A DNA stretch of 64,000 bases, taken from positions 1 to 64,000 of the forward strand of contig JAJFKB010000010.1 of the NCBI GenBank assembly GCA_021773395.1, written 5' to 3'. This document shows positions 9,501 to 17,967 of this stretch, one piece after another; positions within the stretch are counted from its first letter, which is position 1, and the number at the start of each line of letters is the position of its first letter. The notes beneath the pieces are model-generated. The model was given only the letters and a program-made list of their open reading frames with translations. It ran no database searches and was not told the origin of the DNA. A program made the position numbers and the translations under genes. This DNA is from Gammaproteobacteria bacterium. Its GTDB lineage: Bacteria; Pseudomonadota; Gammaproteobacteria; Pseudomonadales; IMCC2047.

Positions 9501-9982
9501 CTGGCTGCTCCCGCTTCCGCAACCGCTTTCACGGATTCCAGGATCTTAACATAGCCAGTGCAACGACATAGATTTCCTTCCAACGCCTTCCTGATCTCTT
9601 CATCCGATGGGTTGGCGTTTTTCCTTAACAGGGCCTCGGAAGCCATTATCACTCCCGGCGTACAAAAACCGCATTGGGTTCCGAGTTTTTCATGGAACAT
9701 TCTCTGTAATGACGATAAACGACCGTTCTCTGATAGAGACTCTACCGTTTCAACTTCCTTGCCATTAACTTTGGAGACTAAAGTAATGCAAGATAGCATG
9801 GGTTTACCATCCACCAGCACAGTACATGCACCACATTCCCCACCATCGCAACCGGTTTTCGTCCCGGTCAGTCGAAGCTCTTCCCGAAGATAATCTATTA
9901 ATAACATGTTCGGCGGCACCACGCTTTCACGCCTCCTTCCATTTACCGTCACTTCGTGCACAGATTTTGAACTTTGTCTCAT
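9497..9982 (-). CDS. hcrC: 4-hydroxybenzoyl-CoA reductase, [2Fe-2S] gamma subunit
   Basis: The 161-residue small subunit carries two [2Fe-2S] clusters. The N-terminal plant-type cluster is bound by Cys45, Cys50, Cys53 and Cys65, and the C-terminal all-helical domain binds the second through Cys104, Cys107, Cys139 and Cys141 (CGFC...CRC). The frame is open to a TTG at 10009, but the ATG at 9982 has GAGAGG nine bases upstream and gives the length known for HcrC of Thauera. The stop overlaps the hcrA start (ATGA). It relays electrons between the FAD subunit and the Mo site. Confidence 0.9.
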   Translation of the reverse strand: MRQSSKSVHEVTVNGRRRESVVPPNMLLIDYLREELRLTGTKTGCDGGECGACTVLVDGKPMLSCITLVSKVNGKEVETVESLSENGRLSSLQRMFHEKLGTQCGFCTPGVIMASEALLRKNANPSDEEIRKALEGNLCRCTGYVKILESVKAVAEAGAAR

Positions 9983-10115
9983 TTCAGCCATCCTCTCATT
10001 CAACGCCAACCCTCTATGGGGTTTTCAGCAAATTTACTAAGGTTTATCGCACCCCTCCGGGACCCGATAATGGCTTATCGGAATCCCTCCTCTCGGTGCA
10101 TTTACAGTTTGCTGA
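9983..10115. promoter_or_regulatory. hcrC upstream gap with small hairpin
   Basis: This gap between the ferritin-like gene and hcrC contains a 7-bp perfect stem with a four-base loop (CCGATAA/TTATCGG, 10064-10081). No T-run follows, so it looks more like a processing or attenuation hairpin than a terminator. A separate hcr promoter could lie here, but none is obvious. Confidence 0.35.
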
Positions 10116-10643
10116 CTAGCCTTGCTCTACGGGTGGATCAACATCTTCAACCCACTCATTTTCATCTTCGGGATAGTCTAGCAGCCATTTTTCTACCCAC
10201 TGAACGTGCTCCCGTTCCTCCTCGGCCATTTCCTGGGCCATTTTTTTCACGTCATCATTGGTCACTTTTTCTGCAATATCCGCAAAATAAACCGCTGCAC
10301 GTTTCTCATTATGTAAAGCCAACAGCAGTGCTTCGCGTGGCGTCATCAAATAATGAAGGTCACTAAAATCCCCGGTTTCCGGACCTTCCGGAGCCGACCA
10401 TTTGTAGTCAGCCTTTGGCAGATATTCAAGATTCAACTCCGTGACCTGACGCTGAACGCCCTCAGCATGAAGCTCTTCAATATCTGCCATTTCACGGAAA
10501 ATTTCCGCCACTTTCGTATTATTGTGTGCATCCATTGACTCAGCCATTTCCGCATAGCGCTCACTTGCTTCTGTTTCTACGGCCAACACAAAGGCTAGCA
10601 TTTCAGACACACTTTCCAGTTTTAGATGTTCGTTAGTAGTCAT
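10116..10643 (-). CDS. Ferritin-like / rubrerythrin-type diiron protein
   Basis: The 175-residue helical protein has a four-helix-bundle diiron layout. Glu-rich helices contain E-x-H type motifs (EELHAE near 56; EEEREH near 147) and there are paired glutamates in the first and third helices (VETEASERY, NEKRAAVY). The C-terminal rubredoxin domain of classical rubrerythrin is missing. Members of the family reduce peroxide or handle oxygen and iron. Its position inside the aromatic run, two bases after korB and before hcrC, suggests protection of the oxygen-sensitive benzoyl-CoA reductase, KorAB and ferredoxin (inference). The tail after about residue 160 is acidic. Confidence 0.75.
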   Translation of the reverse strand: MTTNEHLKLESVSEMLAFVLAVETEASERYAEMAESMDAHNNTKVAEIFREMADIEELHAEGVQRQVTELNLEYLPKADYKWSAPEGPETGDFSDLHYLMTPREALLLALHNEKRAAVYFADIAEKVTNDDVKKMAQEMAEEEREHVQWVEKWLLDYPEDENEWVEDVDPPVEQG

Positions 10644-10645
10644 TT

Positions 10646-11482
10646 TTACACCTCAAATTGGCCAGTGAAATCATAGGTTTCCGTGGAACTATTATTTTGA
10701 TTTAACTTAAACGGCTCCCTTTCACCGCGGTAAAGAGGACCAATATTAAAACCATCATCAGTCATTAATCGCCGCGCTGCGCGCGCCGGATCAGAAGTCG
10801 CTTCTACCGGTGCTGGACGGACTTTATTTCGCCAATCTTTCTGATCGGGCCGATAGGTCACACAAGGGCTTAGAATTTGTACAAAGGAGAAGCCTGGATG
10901 CTGTATGGCTTCTTCAATCATCGCCGCTGTACCTTTCGGATCCCCGGAAAATGCCCGACCCAAGAAGTTTGCACCTGACGCTAACGCTATAACCAAAGGA
11001 TGGAAAGGACTTACTCCGGTTCCTCCTGGCGTTAATGCACTATCCCAAAAAGGGTCTGTAGTTGGTGAAGCCTGGCCTTTAGTCATACCGTAGACCTGGT
11101 TGTCCATCACGATATAAGTAATGTCCACATTACGACGGCAGGCATGCATAAAATGATTACCACCAATCGAAAAACCGTCTCCGTCACCACCGGTGCAAAT
11201 CACGGTTAACTCAGGGCGAGCGACTTTTAGTCCGGTGGACAGCGCTAAAGATCTCCCATGAACACCGTGAAAGCCATAAGTCGAGGTATACGCGGGAATA
11301 CGGGATGAACAGCCAATACCGGAGATGACGGCAACATCTTCGGGTTTCAGGGCCAGACTGGCCATTGCTTTTGTCAACGCTTGCAAAACTGAATAATCGC
11401 CACAACCAGGGCACCATACAGGTTTCAGTCCAGATTTATAATCTGATGCAACTAACGCGATATCACTTGCTGCTTGGTTCAT
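10646..11482 (-). CDS. korB: 2-oxoacid:ferredoxin oxidoreductase, beta (TPP) subunit
   Basis: The 278-residue protein is the thiamine-diphosphate-binding subunit. It has CPGCGDYS near residue 25, the TPP/Mg motif GDGDGFSIGG near 100, and MDNQVYGMTKGQ after it. Together with KorA it oxidises a 2-oxoacid, most likely 2-oxoglutarate, to the acyl-CoA and reduces ferredoxin. In Thauera aromatica this enzyme is the electron source for benzoyl-CoA reductase, and the gene position here fits that role. The longest frame begins at TTG 11494, but the ATG at 11482 has GGAG eight bases upstream. The gene begins just inside the end of korA. Confidence 0.88.
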   Translation of the reverse strand: MNQAASDIALVASDYKSGLKPVWCPGCGDYSVLQALTKAMASLALKPEDVAVISGIGCSSRIPAYTSTYGFHGVHGRSLALSTGLKVARPELTVICTGGDGDGFSIGGNHFMHACRRNVDITYIVMDNQVYGMTKGQASPTTDPFWDSALTPGGTGVSPFHPLVIALASGANFLGRAFSGDPKGTAAMIEEAIQHPGFSFVQILSPCVTYRPDQKDWRNKVRPAPVEATSDPARAARRLMTDDGFNIGPLYRGEREPFKLNQNNSSTETYDFTGQFEV

Positions 11483-11484
11483 GG

Positions 11485-13215
11485 TTAGCTCCAATTCTTA
11501 ATTTCGTTAACGATTTCACCCGGACGGATGATAATAGGACCAGCCCTGTTGAATGCTTTAGCCTGGCAAGGTAAGTCATACTGGGCCCTTACATACCTGA
11601 AGAACTGCGCTGAGTGCGTTTGCTCAACCACTAGCATTTTCTCAACTCCAGCAAGAGCAGCGGCCATTTTTTCCGGCTGAACCGGCGATAACAGGCGTAT
11701 GGCGATCAATTTCGCATTAATCCCGAACTCACGCAATCTTTCCGCTGCTTCGCGAGCGGCACCAGTGGTCGAGCCCCAGGTTACGATGGCAATATCACCA
11801 TCACCTTCGATAGCTGCCCAATGATCGGCATAATCAAATTCGGTTAACTTGCGCAACCGCTTATCCATTTGCTCAGCATGGTGAGCGTCCTGGGTTGAAG
11901 GGGTGCCGGTTGGACTATGTTCAAGTCCATCAGCAGTATACTGGCCCCCTGGTAACCCGGGTATTGCCATGGGAGAGACACCACTGTCCGTCACTGCGTA
12001 ACGTTCATAGCCCTCTACACCTTCGGTAAGAACTTCTCGTTTTGTGCCAAAATCAATCTCTTCCGGTTTTTCAACGGCCGCTCTCGCCTGCCCCATAAAC
12101 TGATCGGACAGCATAATTGCCGGTGCCTGCAACGACTCAGCTAAATGCACTGACCACTGGGCAGTAAAGAGGCAGTCTTCTACCGCCATCGGCGCAGTCA
12201 CAATGTGTGGCGCATCTCCATGCAAACCATAGATTGCAATGTTTAGATCACTTTGCTCGGATTTAGTAGGAAGACCGGTAGAGGGGCCACCTCGCATAAC
12301 GTTAACAATAACAACCGGGACTTCTGAAGCGACCGCCAACCCGATACTCTCTGTCATTAGCGCGAGTCCTGGTCCAGAAGTCGCCGTCAGCGAGGGAATA
12401 CCACCATAGGAGCCCCCAATGGCCATATTGATGGACGAAAGCTCGTCTTCCGCCTGCACCAAAGATCCACCCAACTTGGGTAAAGCGGACGACATCCACT
12501 CAAGAACCTCTGTCGCGGGAGTAATCGGATAGGCCGCCACAAAACGAATGCCACCTTTGATTGCCCCCCAACCTGCCGCTTCATTACCAGAGATAACCAT
12601 ACGTTCACCGGGTGCTGGCTGTTCAAAGTCAGCTTTCGCCACAACCGGAAGATCGGCTGCAAGTTCACGTCCGAGCTTAATGGTGTCAAGGCTGCTCTGC
12701 ACCGCTTCCTGGCCCTTTCGGCCCAGCTTTTTCTCGAGCATGTCGGACAAAGTACGTTCCGGTAAAGAAACCATCTCAGCAAGAATACCCAGGGCAATCA
12801 TGTTCGGTCGCCCTTGCTTTATTTGCTTGGCGGTCTTCGCAATCGGTAACTGAACGATTTTTGCCCCGGAGCGCGAAATAACCTCTGGGACATCCCCACC
12901 ATCAACGTCGCTGATAATGATGCTGTCCGAGGTTAATGGAATTTCCGCAGCGAATCTCTCTACGTTTTTCCAGTCAATCGCCAGAAGCACATGAAAAAAA
13001 TCATCCGGGCTGGACGTGGGCGCTGTAGTTAAACGCACCATAGCCGCAGCCTCACCACCACGAATTTGAGGGCCCAGCGTTCGCGTAAGCGTGCCAAACC
13101 ATCCCTGTTTTGCCGCCACATCGAACAACAGATTTCCCGTTGTCATTGCACCGGCGCCACCACTACCTGCAACAGCAATGGATACAGACCTTGAACTAGC
13201 TAACTCTTGTGTCAT
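11485..13215 (-). CDS. korA: 2-oxoacid:ferredoxin oxidoreductase, fused gamma-alpha subunit
   Basis: The 576-residue protein begins with a gamma domain (GSGGAGAMTTGNLLF near 16, then LGPQIRGGEAA) of about 180 residues. The pyrimidine-binding alpha domain follows from about residue 205 (GNEAAGWGAIKGG, YPITPATEVLEWM), and a C-terminal transketolase-like domain ends the protein. This gamma-alpha fusion is the KorA form found with two-subunit KorAB enzymes. It carries no ferredoxin domain, so the separate Fdx at 14172 is the plausible acceptor. ATG 13215 is preferred over the adjacent TTG. Specificity for 2-oxoglutarate is inferred from the cluster, not from residues. Confidence 0.88.
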   Translation of the reverse strand: MTQELASSRSVSIAVAGSGGAGAMTTGNLLFDVAAKQGWFGTLTRTLGPQIRGGEAAAMVRLTTAPTSSPDDFFHVLLAIDWKNVERFAAEIPLTSDSIIISDVDGGDVPEVISRSGAKIVQLPIAKTAKQIKQGRPNMIALGILAEMVSLPERTLSDMLEKKLGRKGQEAVQSSLDTIKLGRELAADLPVVAKADFEQPAPGERMVISGNEAAGWGAIKGGIRFVAAYPITPATEVLEWMSSALPKLGGSLVQAEDELSSINMAIGGSYGGIPSLTATSGPGLALMTESIGLAVASEVPVVIVNVMRGGPSTGLPTKSEQSDLNIAIYGLHGDAPHIVTAPMAVEDCLFTAQWSVHLAESLQAPAIMLSDQFMGQARAAVEKPEEIDFGTKREVLTEGVEGYERYAVTDSGVSPMAIPGLPGGQYTADGLEHSPTGTPSTQDAHHAEQMDKRLRKLTEFDYADHWAAIEGDGDIAIVTWGSTTGAAREAAERLREFGINAKLIAIRLLSPVQPEKMAAALAGVEKMLVVEQTHSAQFFRYVRAQYDLPCQAKAFNRAGPIIIRPGEIVNEIKNWS

Positions 13216-13278
13216 CAAATGATGCCTCTGCTCAATATTTCAATTAAACCTTCCAAACCTTCTGTCGGGTGACCCTAT

Positions 13279-14004
13279 CTAGATATACTGCCCACCATCA
13301 ACGCGAATCACTTCGCCCGTAATAAACTTCGCTGCTTCAGATAGCAAAAATAAAACAGCGTTCGCGATATCTTCTGGATGCGCTAATTGCTTGACGACCG
13401 TTTCATCCTTTGCCTTGTCAATATATTCCTGTGGTAATTTCTTTGCCATTTCAGTCATTACCATACCCGGAGCGACTGCGTTTACGGTCACTCCCTTGGG
13501 TCCCAACTCACGCGCTGCCGTTTTAGTCAGCCCGATCAAACCGGCTTTAGCTGAAGAATAATTTGCCTGACCAAACTTGCCTCGCATCCCATTAATCGAA
13601 GTAATATTAACAACTCGACCATGTCCCGCCTCTCTCATGAGCGAAGACATTGCACGCAATGTGTAGAATGCTCCATCCAGGTTAACCCTCAACACGGATG
13701 ACCATTCGTCATCAGACATCTTGGTTAAGCTTCGGTCACGGGTAATTCCAGCGTTGTTAACTAATAGGGTTGCATTTTTTGGTAAGGTTGAAACAGCCTG
13801 ATTGACAGCGCTGGAGTCACTGAGATCCAGTGTATGATAGGTAAAAGGATTGTCACTGCTGTCGCTGGGAGCAACAACATCAAAAATATGTACTTCTGCG
13901 CCAAAGGCATGAAGCAGTTCTGCAATGGCTAAACCAATACCTTGCGAACCACCCGTCACTACCGCAGCCCTGCCGCTTAAATCAAACTGCTGCGAAATAT
14001 GCAT
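13279..14004 (-). CDS. Short-chain dehydrogenase (FabG/PhaB-like)
   Basis: The 241-residue SDR has the NAD(P) motif TGGSQGIG (about 18-25), NNAG near 86, and the catalytic Ser plus Tyr-x3-Lys (YSSAK near 150). The C-terminal VDGGQYI is typical of the 3-oxoacyl-ACP/acetoacetyl-CoA reductase branch. Its position between fdx and korA in the benzoyl-CoA run makes it a candidate for the 3-hydroxypimeloyl-CoA dehydrogenase step that follows ring opening. A PHB-type acetoacetyl-CoA reductase is an equally open alternative. No residue seen decides between these. Confidence 0.8.
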   Translation of the reverse strand: MHISQQFDLSGRAAVVTGGSQGIGLAIAELLHAFGAEVHIFDVVAPSDSSDNPFTYHTLDLSDSSAVNQAVSTLPKNATLLVNNAGITRDRSLTKMSDDEWSSVLRVNLDGAFYTLRAMSSLMREAGHGRVVNITSINGMRGKFGQANYSSAKAGLIGLTKTAARELGPKGVTVNAVAPGMVMTEMAKKLPQEYIDKAKDETVVKQLAHPEDIANAVLFLLSEAAKFITGEVIRVDGGQYI

Positions 14005-14097
14005 ATTCGCTACACCACCTGTTTGTTACTTTATAAAACCTCCAGCAACCGCTGAAATTCGTGACTACCGAGTAGATTCAGAGCAGCAGGGGGCGTT

Positions 14098-14119
14098 AGG
14101 CTTCCCCTGGAGGAAGCCT
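14098..14119. other. Hairpin between fdx and the SDR gene
   Basis: A perfect inverted repeat (AGGCTTCC with GGAAGCCT) lies in the 167-base gap between fdx and the SDR gene. On the transcribed minus strand no T-run follows, so it may mark partial termination or processing between the bcr part and the kor-hcr part of the run. Confidence 0.4.
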
Positions 14120-14171
14120 TTCATTCGAAAACTACGAATGCTTAGTTATTACTCTGGCTGGCCGAAAAAGC

Positions 14172-14414
14172 TCAGTGCAGCGAATCGTACTTCGCCTGCA
14201 ACTGCTCTTCTGTTTCCTGCCAATCGGGGTCGGGAACAATGCAGTCTGCAGGACATTCCAATACACATTGGGGCTCATCTTCAGCACCTACACACTCTGA
14301 ACAACGCAGTGGATCTATCTTATAGATAGGATCACCTTCAGTGATCGCCTCATTAGGACAGGGATCAACACAGGCATCACAAGCCGTACAATCTTCTGTA
14401 ATTATTAATGCCAT
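14172..14414 (-). CDS. fdx: 2[4Fe-4S] ferredoxin of the benzoyl-CoA reductase cluster
   Basis: The 80-residue ferredoxin binds one cluster through Cys9, Cys12, Cys15 and Cys19. The second site reads Cys38-x2-Cys41-x8-Cys50-x3-Cys54, and a C-terminal extension follows. The eight-residue loop in the second site and the extension mark the Allochromatium/Thauera type of very low potential ferredoxin. It should carry electrons from KorAB to BcrABCD and HcrABC. It directly follows bcrD, as in Thauera. Confidence 0.9.
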   Translation of the reverse strand: MALIITEDCTACDACVDPCPNEAITEGDPIYKIDPLRCSECVGAEDEPQCVLECPADCIVPDPDWQETEEQLQAKYDSLH

Positions 14415-14485
14415 AAAACTATTCCTCTTTATATAGGTTATAAGCTTTTGGTACCGCTAAAAAAATTTCAGTGGTACCAACTATA

Positions 14486-15316
14486 CTAAGCTGCTTCCTG
14501 TACACGAAGTTTTTCGAAGCGGAAGGCTCCCCAAATAGCCGCCCCGATCGCTCCAGCATATATAGAATCCTCTGTCGAACGCACATCCAGATCCATTTTT
14601 TGCTTCTCTGCACACTCTTTAAAAGCAGCGATTAATCCATCATCCAAAGCCAAACCACCAGTAGCGAATAATACGCCGGATCTAACTTTTAGTGACTTCA
14701 GCATTTTAACAAAACGATCCGCCATGGAAATATGTATTCCTTTTAAAATATTCGGGCCAGAAATACCACGGGACACCATGTTAATTACATCCGTTTCCGC
14801 CAATACCGCGCAAATACTGGAACAGATTTCAGGTTCATCGGCCTGTTGCGATAGTTCGCCGATTTCATCCTGTGCCACACCGAGGTAACGAGCAATGTTT
14901 TCCAGAAACTGGCCGGAGCCCGAAGCACACTGGCTGGTCATTTTGTAGTTAAGTACTTTACCATCTTCATTCATAGTGATGGCGCGACCATTAAGCGCGC
15001 CGATATCACAGACAGCGCGTGCTTCAGGGTCGAGATAAAGCGCACCACGAGCGTGAGTGGTCATGGTGTAAAAGTGCCCGGTACTGAAGGTCACACTTTC
15101 TGCATCACCCGTAGTTGCGCAATAATCTACATCGTCGCGAGTAAAGCCGTTCTTTTCTAGAATTTCATCGTACGACTGTTCCGCTAACGCAAGTGGATCA
15201 CGCTGACGAATGCGGTAGAGGCTCTTATCAATAAATTCAATCTTGTCGCCGTCGACTCGAAACAGTACCGTTTTAACAACACCCGTGCCTACATCTATAC
15301 CTACTGTTAAAGCCAT
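14486..15316 (-). CDS. bcrD: Benzoyl-CoA reductase, ATPase subunit D
   Basis: The 276-residue protein is an ASKHA-fold ATPase. It has phosphate-1 motif GIDVGTGVVKT at 6-16, CDIGALNGRA near 105, SQCASGSGQFLE carrying a cluster-ligand Cys near 130, CSSICAVLAE and phosphate-2-like FATGGLALDDG near 225. It pairs with BcrA around a shared [4Fe-4S] cluster. ATP hydrolysis by the pair drives two low-potential electrons to the BcrBC core. The length matches the Thauera subunit (about 282) rather than the BzdQ type. An 11-base gap separates it from bcrA. Confidence 0.93.
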   Translation of the reverse strand: MALTVGIDVGTGVVKTVLFRVDGDKIEFIDKSLYRIRQRDPLALAEQSYDEILEKNGFTRDDVDYCATTGDAESVTFSTGHFYTMTTHARGALYLDPEARAVCDIGALNGRAITMNEDGKVLNYKMTSQCASGSGQFLENIARYLGVAQDEIGELSQQADEPEICSSICAVLAETDVINMVSRGISGPNILKGIHISMADRFVKMLKSLKVRSGVLFATGGLALDDGLIAAFKECAEKQKMDLDVRSTEDSIYAGAIGAAIWGAFRFEKLRVQEAA

Positions 15317-15327
15317 CTTAATCTCTC

Positions 15328-16641
15328 CTATCCCATTACCGCGCGGTGTGCAAAGCTCGCACCACCCAGCGCGCCGGTGTAAATTGATTCGGTTGAAATA
15401 TTCATGGTGACATCACCATAGTTCGCCTGAACCAGTTTTTTCAGTTCGTCAACCGCAGATTCATTATTCGCCACACCACCGGTAAAGGTAAACTCATCGG
15501 TAATTCCCCCGGAGCGTGCTATAATGGACATCGCACGTAACATGATAGAACGGTGCAGACCGGCCAGAATATCGGCTCGTGATTCACCCAGTGCCAATCG
15601 ATCGCGCAACTCTGCACCCGCGAATACTGTGCAGGTAGAGTTAATACGAGGCACTTTTTTCGCTTTCATGGCAATCGGGCCAAGCTCATGCAGACCGATA
15701 TTCATTTCATCAGCGATATAACCAAGGTAACGACCACAACCAGCAGCACAGCGGTCATTCATCTGGAAGTTTTTCACTACACCATTTTCATCAATCTGAA
15801 TACCTTTGGTATCCTGCCCACCAATATCCAATACCGTACGAGTGCCGTTAAACATGATGTGAGCGCCCATACCGTGACAGAGAATCTCGGAACGAATATG
15901 CTCTTTCGGGAAAGGTAGACGTACCCGGCCATAGCCGGTACCAACCACATAGGTTTCTTCCAGTTCGATATCCAGAGTCGCATTCACCGCGTCACGTAGA
16001 GCCTCTTTATCCACATCAATATTGGGGTTTTCCATCATCAGAAATTCCAGGCCAAGATGGAACTTGCCGCGCAAATCACCTTCCGGCGGACGGTTTTCAA
16101 CGTCAATGATCGCTTTATCGTAAACGTTCATTAGCAGTTCGTAAGAGATTCCGGCTTCTTTGGCCATATCTTCAGCAACACGCATGAAGCGCGAACCGGC
16201 CACATCACGGAAGAAGTCAGATTTACGCTCGGCATTGGGACCATAAATCTCATGAGCGGCATCGGCGATATCTTTAAATATTGCCAGCATAATCTCTCTA
16301 ACCTGGTCTTCAACACCAGCAAAACGCGCGCCTGCGATATTTGAAATACAGGTCTCTTCAAGATCTTTTAGCTGCTCTAAAAACTGTGTTTTGCGGAAGT
16401 TACGTTCCAGGTCAGCCAGCAGTATTTTCATTTTTGCTGCAGCATCCGGGATTTTTGCAATTTCACGTTCCAGCAAAGTAAAGCGCGTATCGATAAACGC
16501 TTCCTGCTTGGCTACCGCAGCAGCCGTATCGTAGTTCGAACGGGAGTTGGTAATCCCGCGCCCTAATACTTCTCTAAACTCATCCATCACTACGGCTTTG
16601 GTAGTGGTCGATCCTAAATCAATTCCAATAAAACACTTCAT
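15328..16641 (-). CDS. bcrA: Benzoyl-CoA reductase, ATPase subunit A
   Basis: The 437-residue protein is the larger ASKHA ATPase. Its N-terminus [16 protein letters not shown] is the phosphate-1 loop. A subfamily-specific helical insertion of about 200 residues follows, then [11 protein letters not shown] near 275, [10 protein letters not shown] with the bridging-cluster cysteines near 300, [10 protein letters not shown] and FTGGVANNE near 400. Related activases occur in 2-hydroxyacyl-CoA dehydratases, but the length, the insertion and the pairing with BcrD indicate class I benzoyl-CoA reductase. With BcrD it hydrolyses two ATP per two electrons transferred. Confidence 0.93.
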   Translation of the reverse strand: MKCFIGIDLGSTTTKAVVMDEFREVLGRGITNSRSNYDTAAAVAKQEAFIDTRFTLLEREIAKIPDAAAKMKILLADLERNFRKTQFLEQLKDLEETCISNIAGARFAGVEDQVREIMLAIFKDIADAAHEIYGPNAERKSDFFRDVAGSRFMRVAEDMAKEAGISYELLMNVYDKAIIDVENRPPEGDLRGKFHLGLEFLMMENPNIDVDKEALRDAVNATLDIELEETYVVGTGYGRVRLPFPKEHIRSEILCHGMGAHIMFNGTRTVLDIGGQDTKGIQIDENGVVKNFQMNDRCAAGCGRYLGYIADEMNIGLHELGPIAMKAKKVPRINSTCTVFAGAELRDRLALGESRADILAGLHRSIMLRAMSIIARSGGITDEFTFTGGVANNESAVDELKKLVQANYGDVTMNISTESIYTGALGGASFAHRAVMG

Positions 16642-16659
16642 TCTATGAATCTCCTCTTA

Positions 16660-17964
16660 TCAAGCCGCAGAGCGTTTTTGGTCTACCATCTGGAAGTAAC
16701 TCTCCAAACGGTTCTTAACGTTCGATGGTGAGAAGTAGCGTGGATCAACCAGGTCGGTCTCGACAAAGGCCGCAGGTTTACCAGTACGTTTCTCGATTTC
16801 GTTCATCATCAACAATTGGCCCGCAGAGAAGCTGTTACAACTCTTAATAGAGTTAATCAGCAGACCATCCGCCTCATAGTCATTGAGGTAGTTTTCCAAC
16901 ATCTTGGTACGCGATGGCAGATTCAGGTTGGTATAACAACCCAGACAGTAGTCAGCCAGAGACTCAAGAGGATTGTCAGGATCATGACGGAAGCCCTGCT
17001 CGTAGTTACCACCTACTTTGGTGTAGGAGCTGGCAACCACTACGGCACCTTCGTCGTAGAACATTTTCCAGAACTCACGCATATGGGTGTAGTTCAGCGG
17101 ACCTTCGACGACCAAGCGATATTTTTCTTCGGTCATGACGCCTTCAGGTGTTACCGGGCCTTGTCCTTTTTGAATACGCTCATTCACTTCATCCCAAAGC
17201 GCATCATAATAGGCAGTACATTCAGGCGTGCCACGGAAAGCAGAGAAAGTTGGTCCCACATAGTAAAGACCGCCAAAATAGGAATCGATTGGGGAAGGCT
17301 TTAATTTTGCCGACTCAAGAACCTGCACCAACTTATCTTCAGCCTTGGCTGACTCACGCAGATGCTCGCGCAGGCGGTCAATATCAAACTTAACGCCGCT
17401 GGTTCGTTCCAACGCCGGGATGACCTCTTCCTTCAGCTGCTTAACCACATAGTCACGCATGCTTTGAGTAATTTCACCATCACCCTGATAGGGAACGTGC
17501 AACATTGTGGTGTCACATTTATATTCATGACGTAACAATTCAAACCACTTCATGAAGGTGAAACAACCCGTGTATGAAAGCAGTAACAGATCCGGATCCG
17601 CCAACTTCTTACCAGCAGGGCCGATATTACCTTTACGCATCATGCCCAGGTCAGCTTTTACGTAGGTACAGACGTCCTCGTCCTGGCCGGCACGTTCCGC
17701 CTCCATGACATAGGCGCCAGTCTTTTTCTGCATAGCAGACTGCAGCGCGTTAATTTCCGGGTAGTTACCTACCACGTCGAAACACATAACCAATTCGTTA
17801 AGGTTTCCAGGAACAAAGGTGTAAACCACCTTTTCTTTATGATTCTCTTCGGCTTGAGCAAGTCGCTCGTAGTTGCCGCGGATCATTTCCTTTTGCAGTA
17901 ATTGCGACGCATCTTTCTGTACGTCTTTTGATAGATCAACTGGGGCTTTCTTTTCAGTAGTCAT
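16660..17964 (-). CDS. bcrB: Benzoyl-CoA reductase, catalytic subunit B
   Basis: The 434-residue protein belongs to the HgdB/FldC-like double-cubane-related family and is one half of the substrate- and cluster-binding core. Cysteine positions typical of the family are visible in SYTGCFTFMKW (about 150), DYCLGCYTNLNLPSR (about 340) and SIKSCNSFSAG (about 375). BcrBC binds benzoyl-CoA and reduces the ring to cyclohexa-1,5-diene-1-carbonyl-CoA. The length agrees with Thauera BcrB. Three bases separate it from bcrC. Confidence 0.93.
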   Translation of the reverse strand: MTTEKKAPVDLSKDVQKDASQLLQKEMIRGNYERLAQAEENHKEKVVYTFVPGNLNELVMCFDVVGNYPEINALQSAMQKKTGAYVMEAERAGQDEDVCTYVKADLGMMRKGNIGPAGKKLADPDLLLLSYTGCFTFMKWFELLRHEYKCDTTMLHVPYQGDGEITQSMRDYVVKQLKEEVIPALERTSGVKFDIDRLREHLRESAKAEDKLVQVLESAKLKPSPIDSYFGGLYYVGPTFSAFRGTPECTAYYDALWDEVNERIQKGQGPVTPEGVMTEEKYRLVVEGPLNYTHMREFWKMFYDEGAVVVASSYTKVGGNYEQGFRHDPDNPLESLADYCLGCYTNLNLPSRTKMLENYLNDYEADGLLINSIKSCNSFSAGQLLMMNEIEKRTGKPAAFVETDLVDPRYFSPSNVKNRLESYFQMVDQKRSAA

Positions 17965-17967
17965 AAT

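Noticed and set aside
16816-17304. 162-codon plus-strand frame inside bcrB
   Set aside because: It lies antisense to a well supported gene, without ribosome site or family features.
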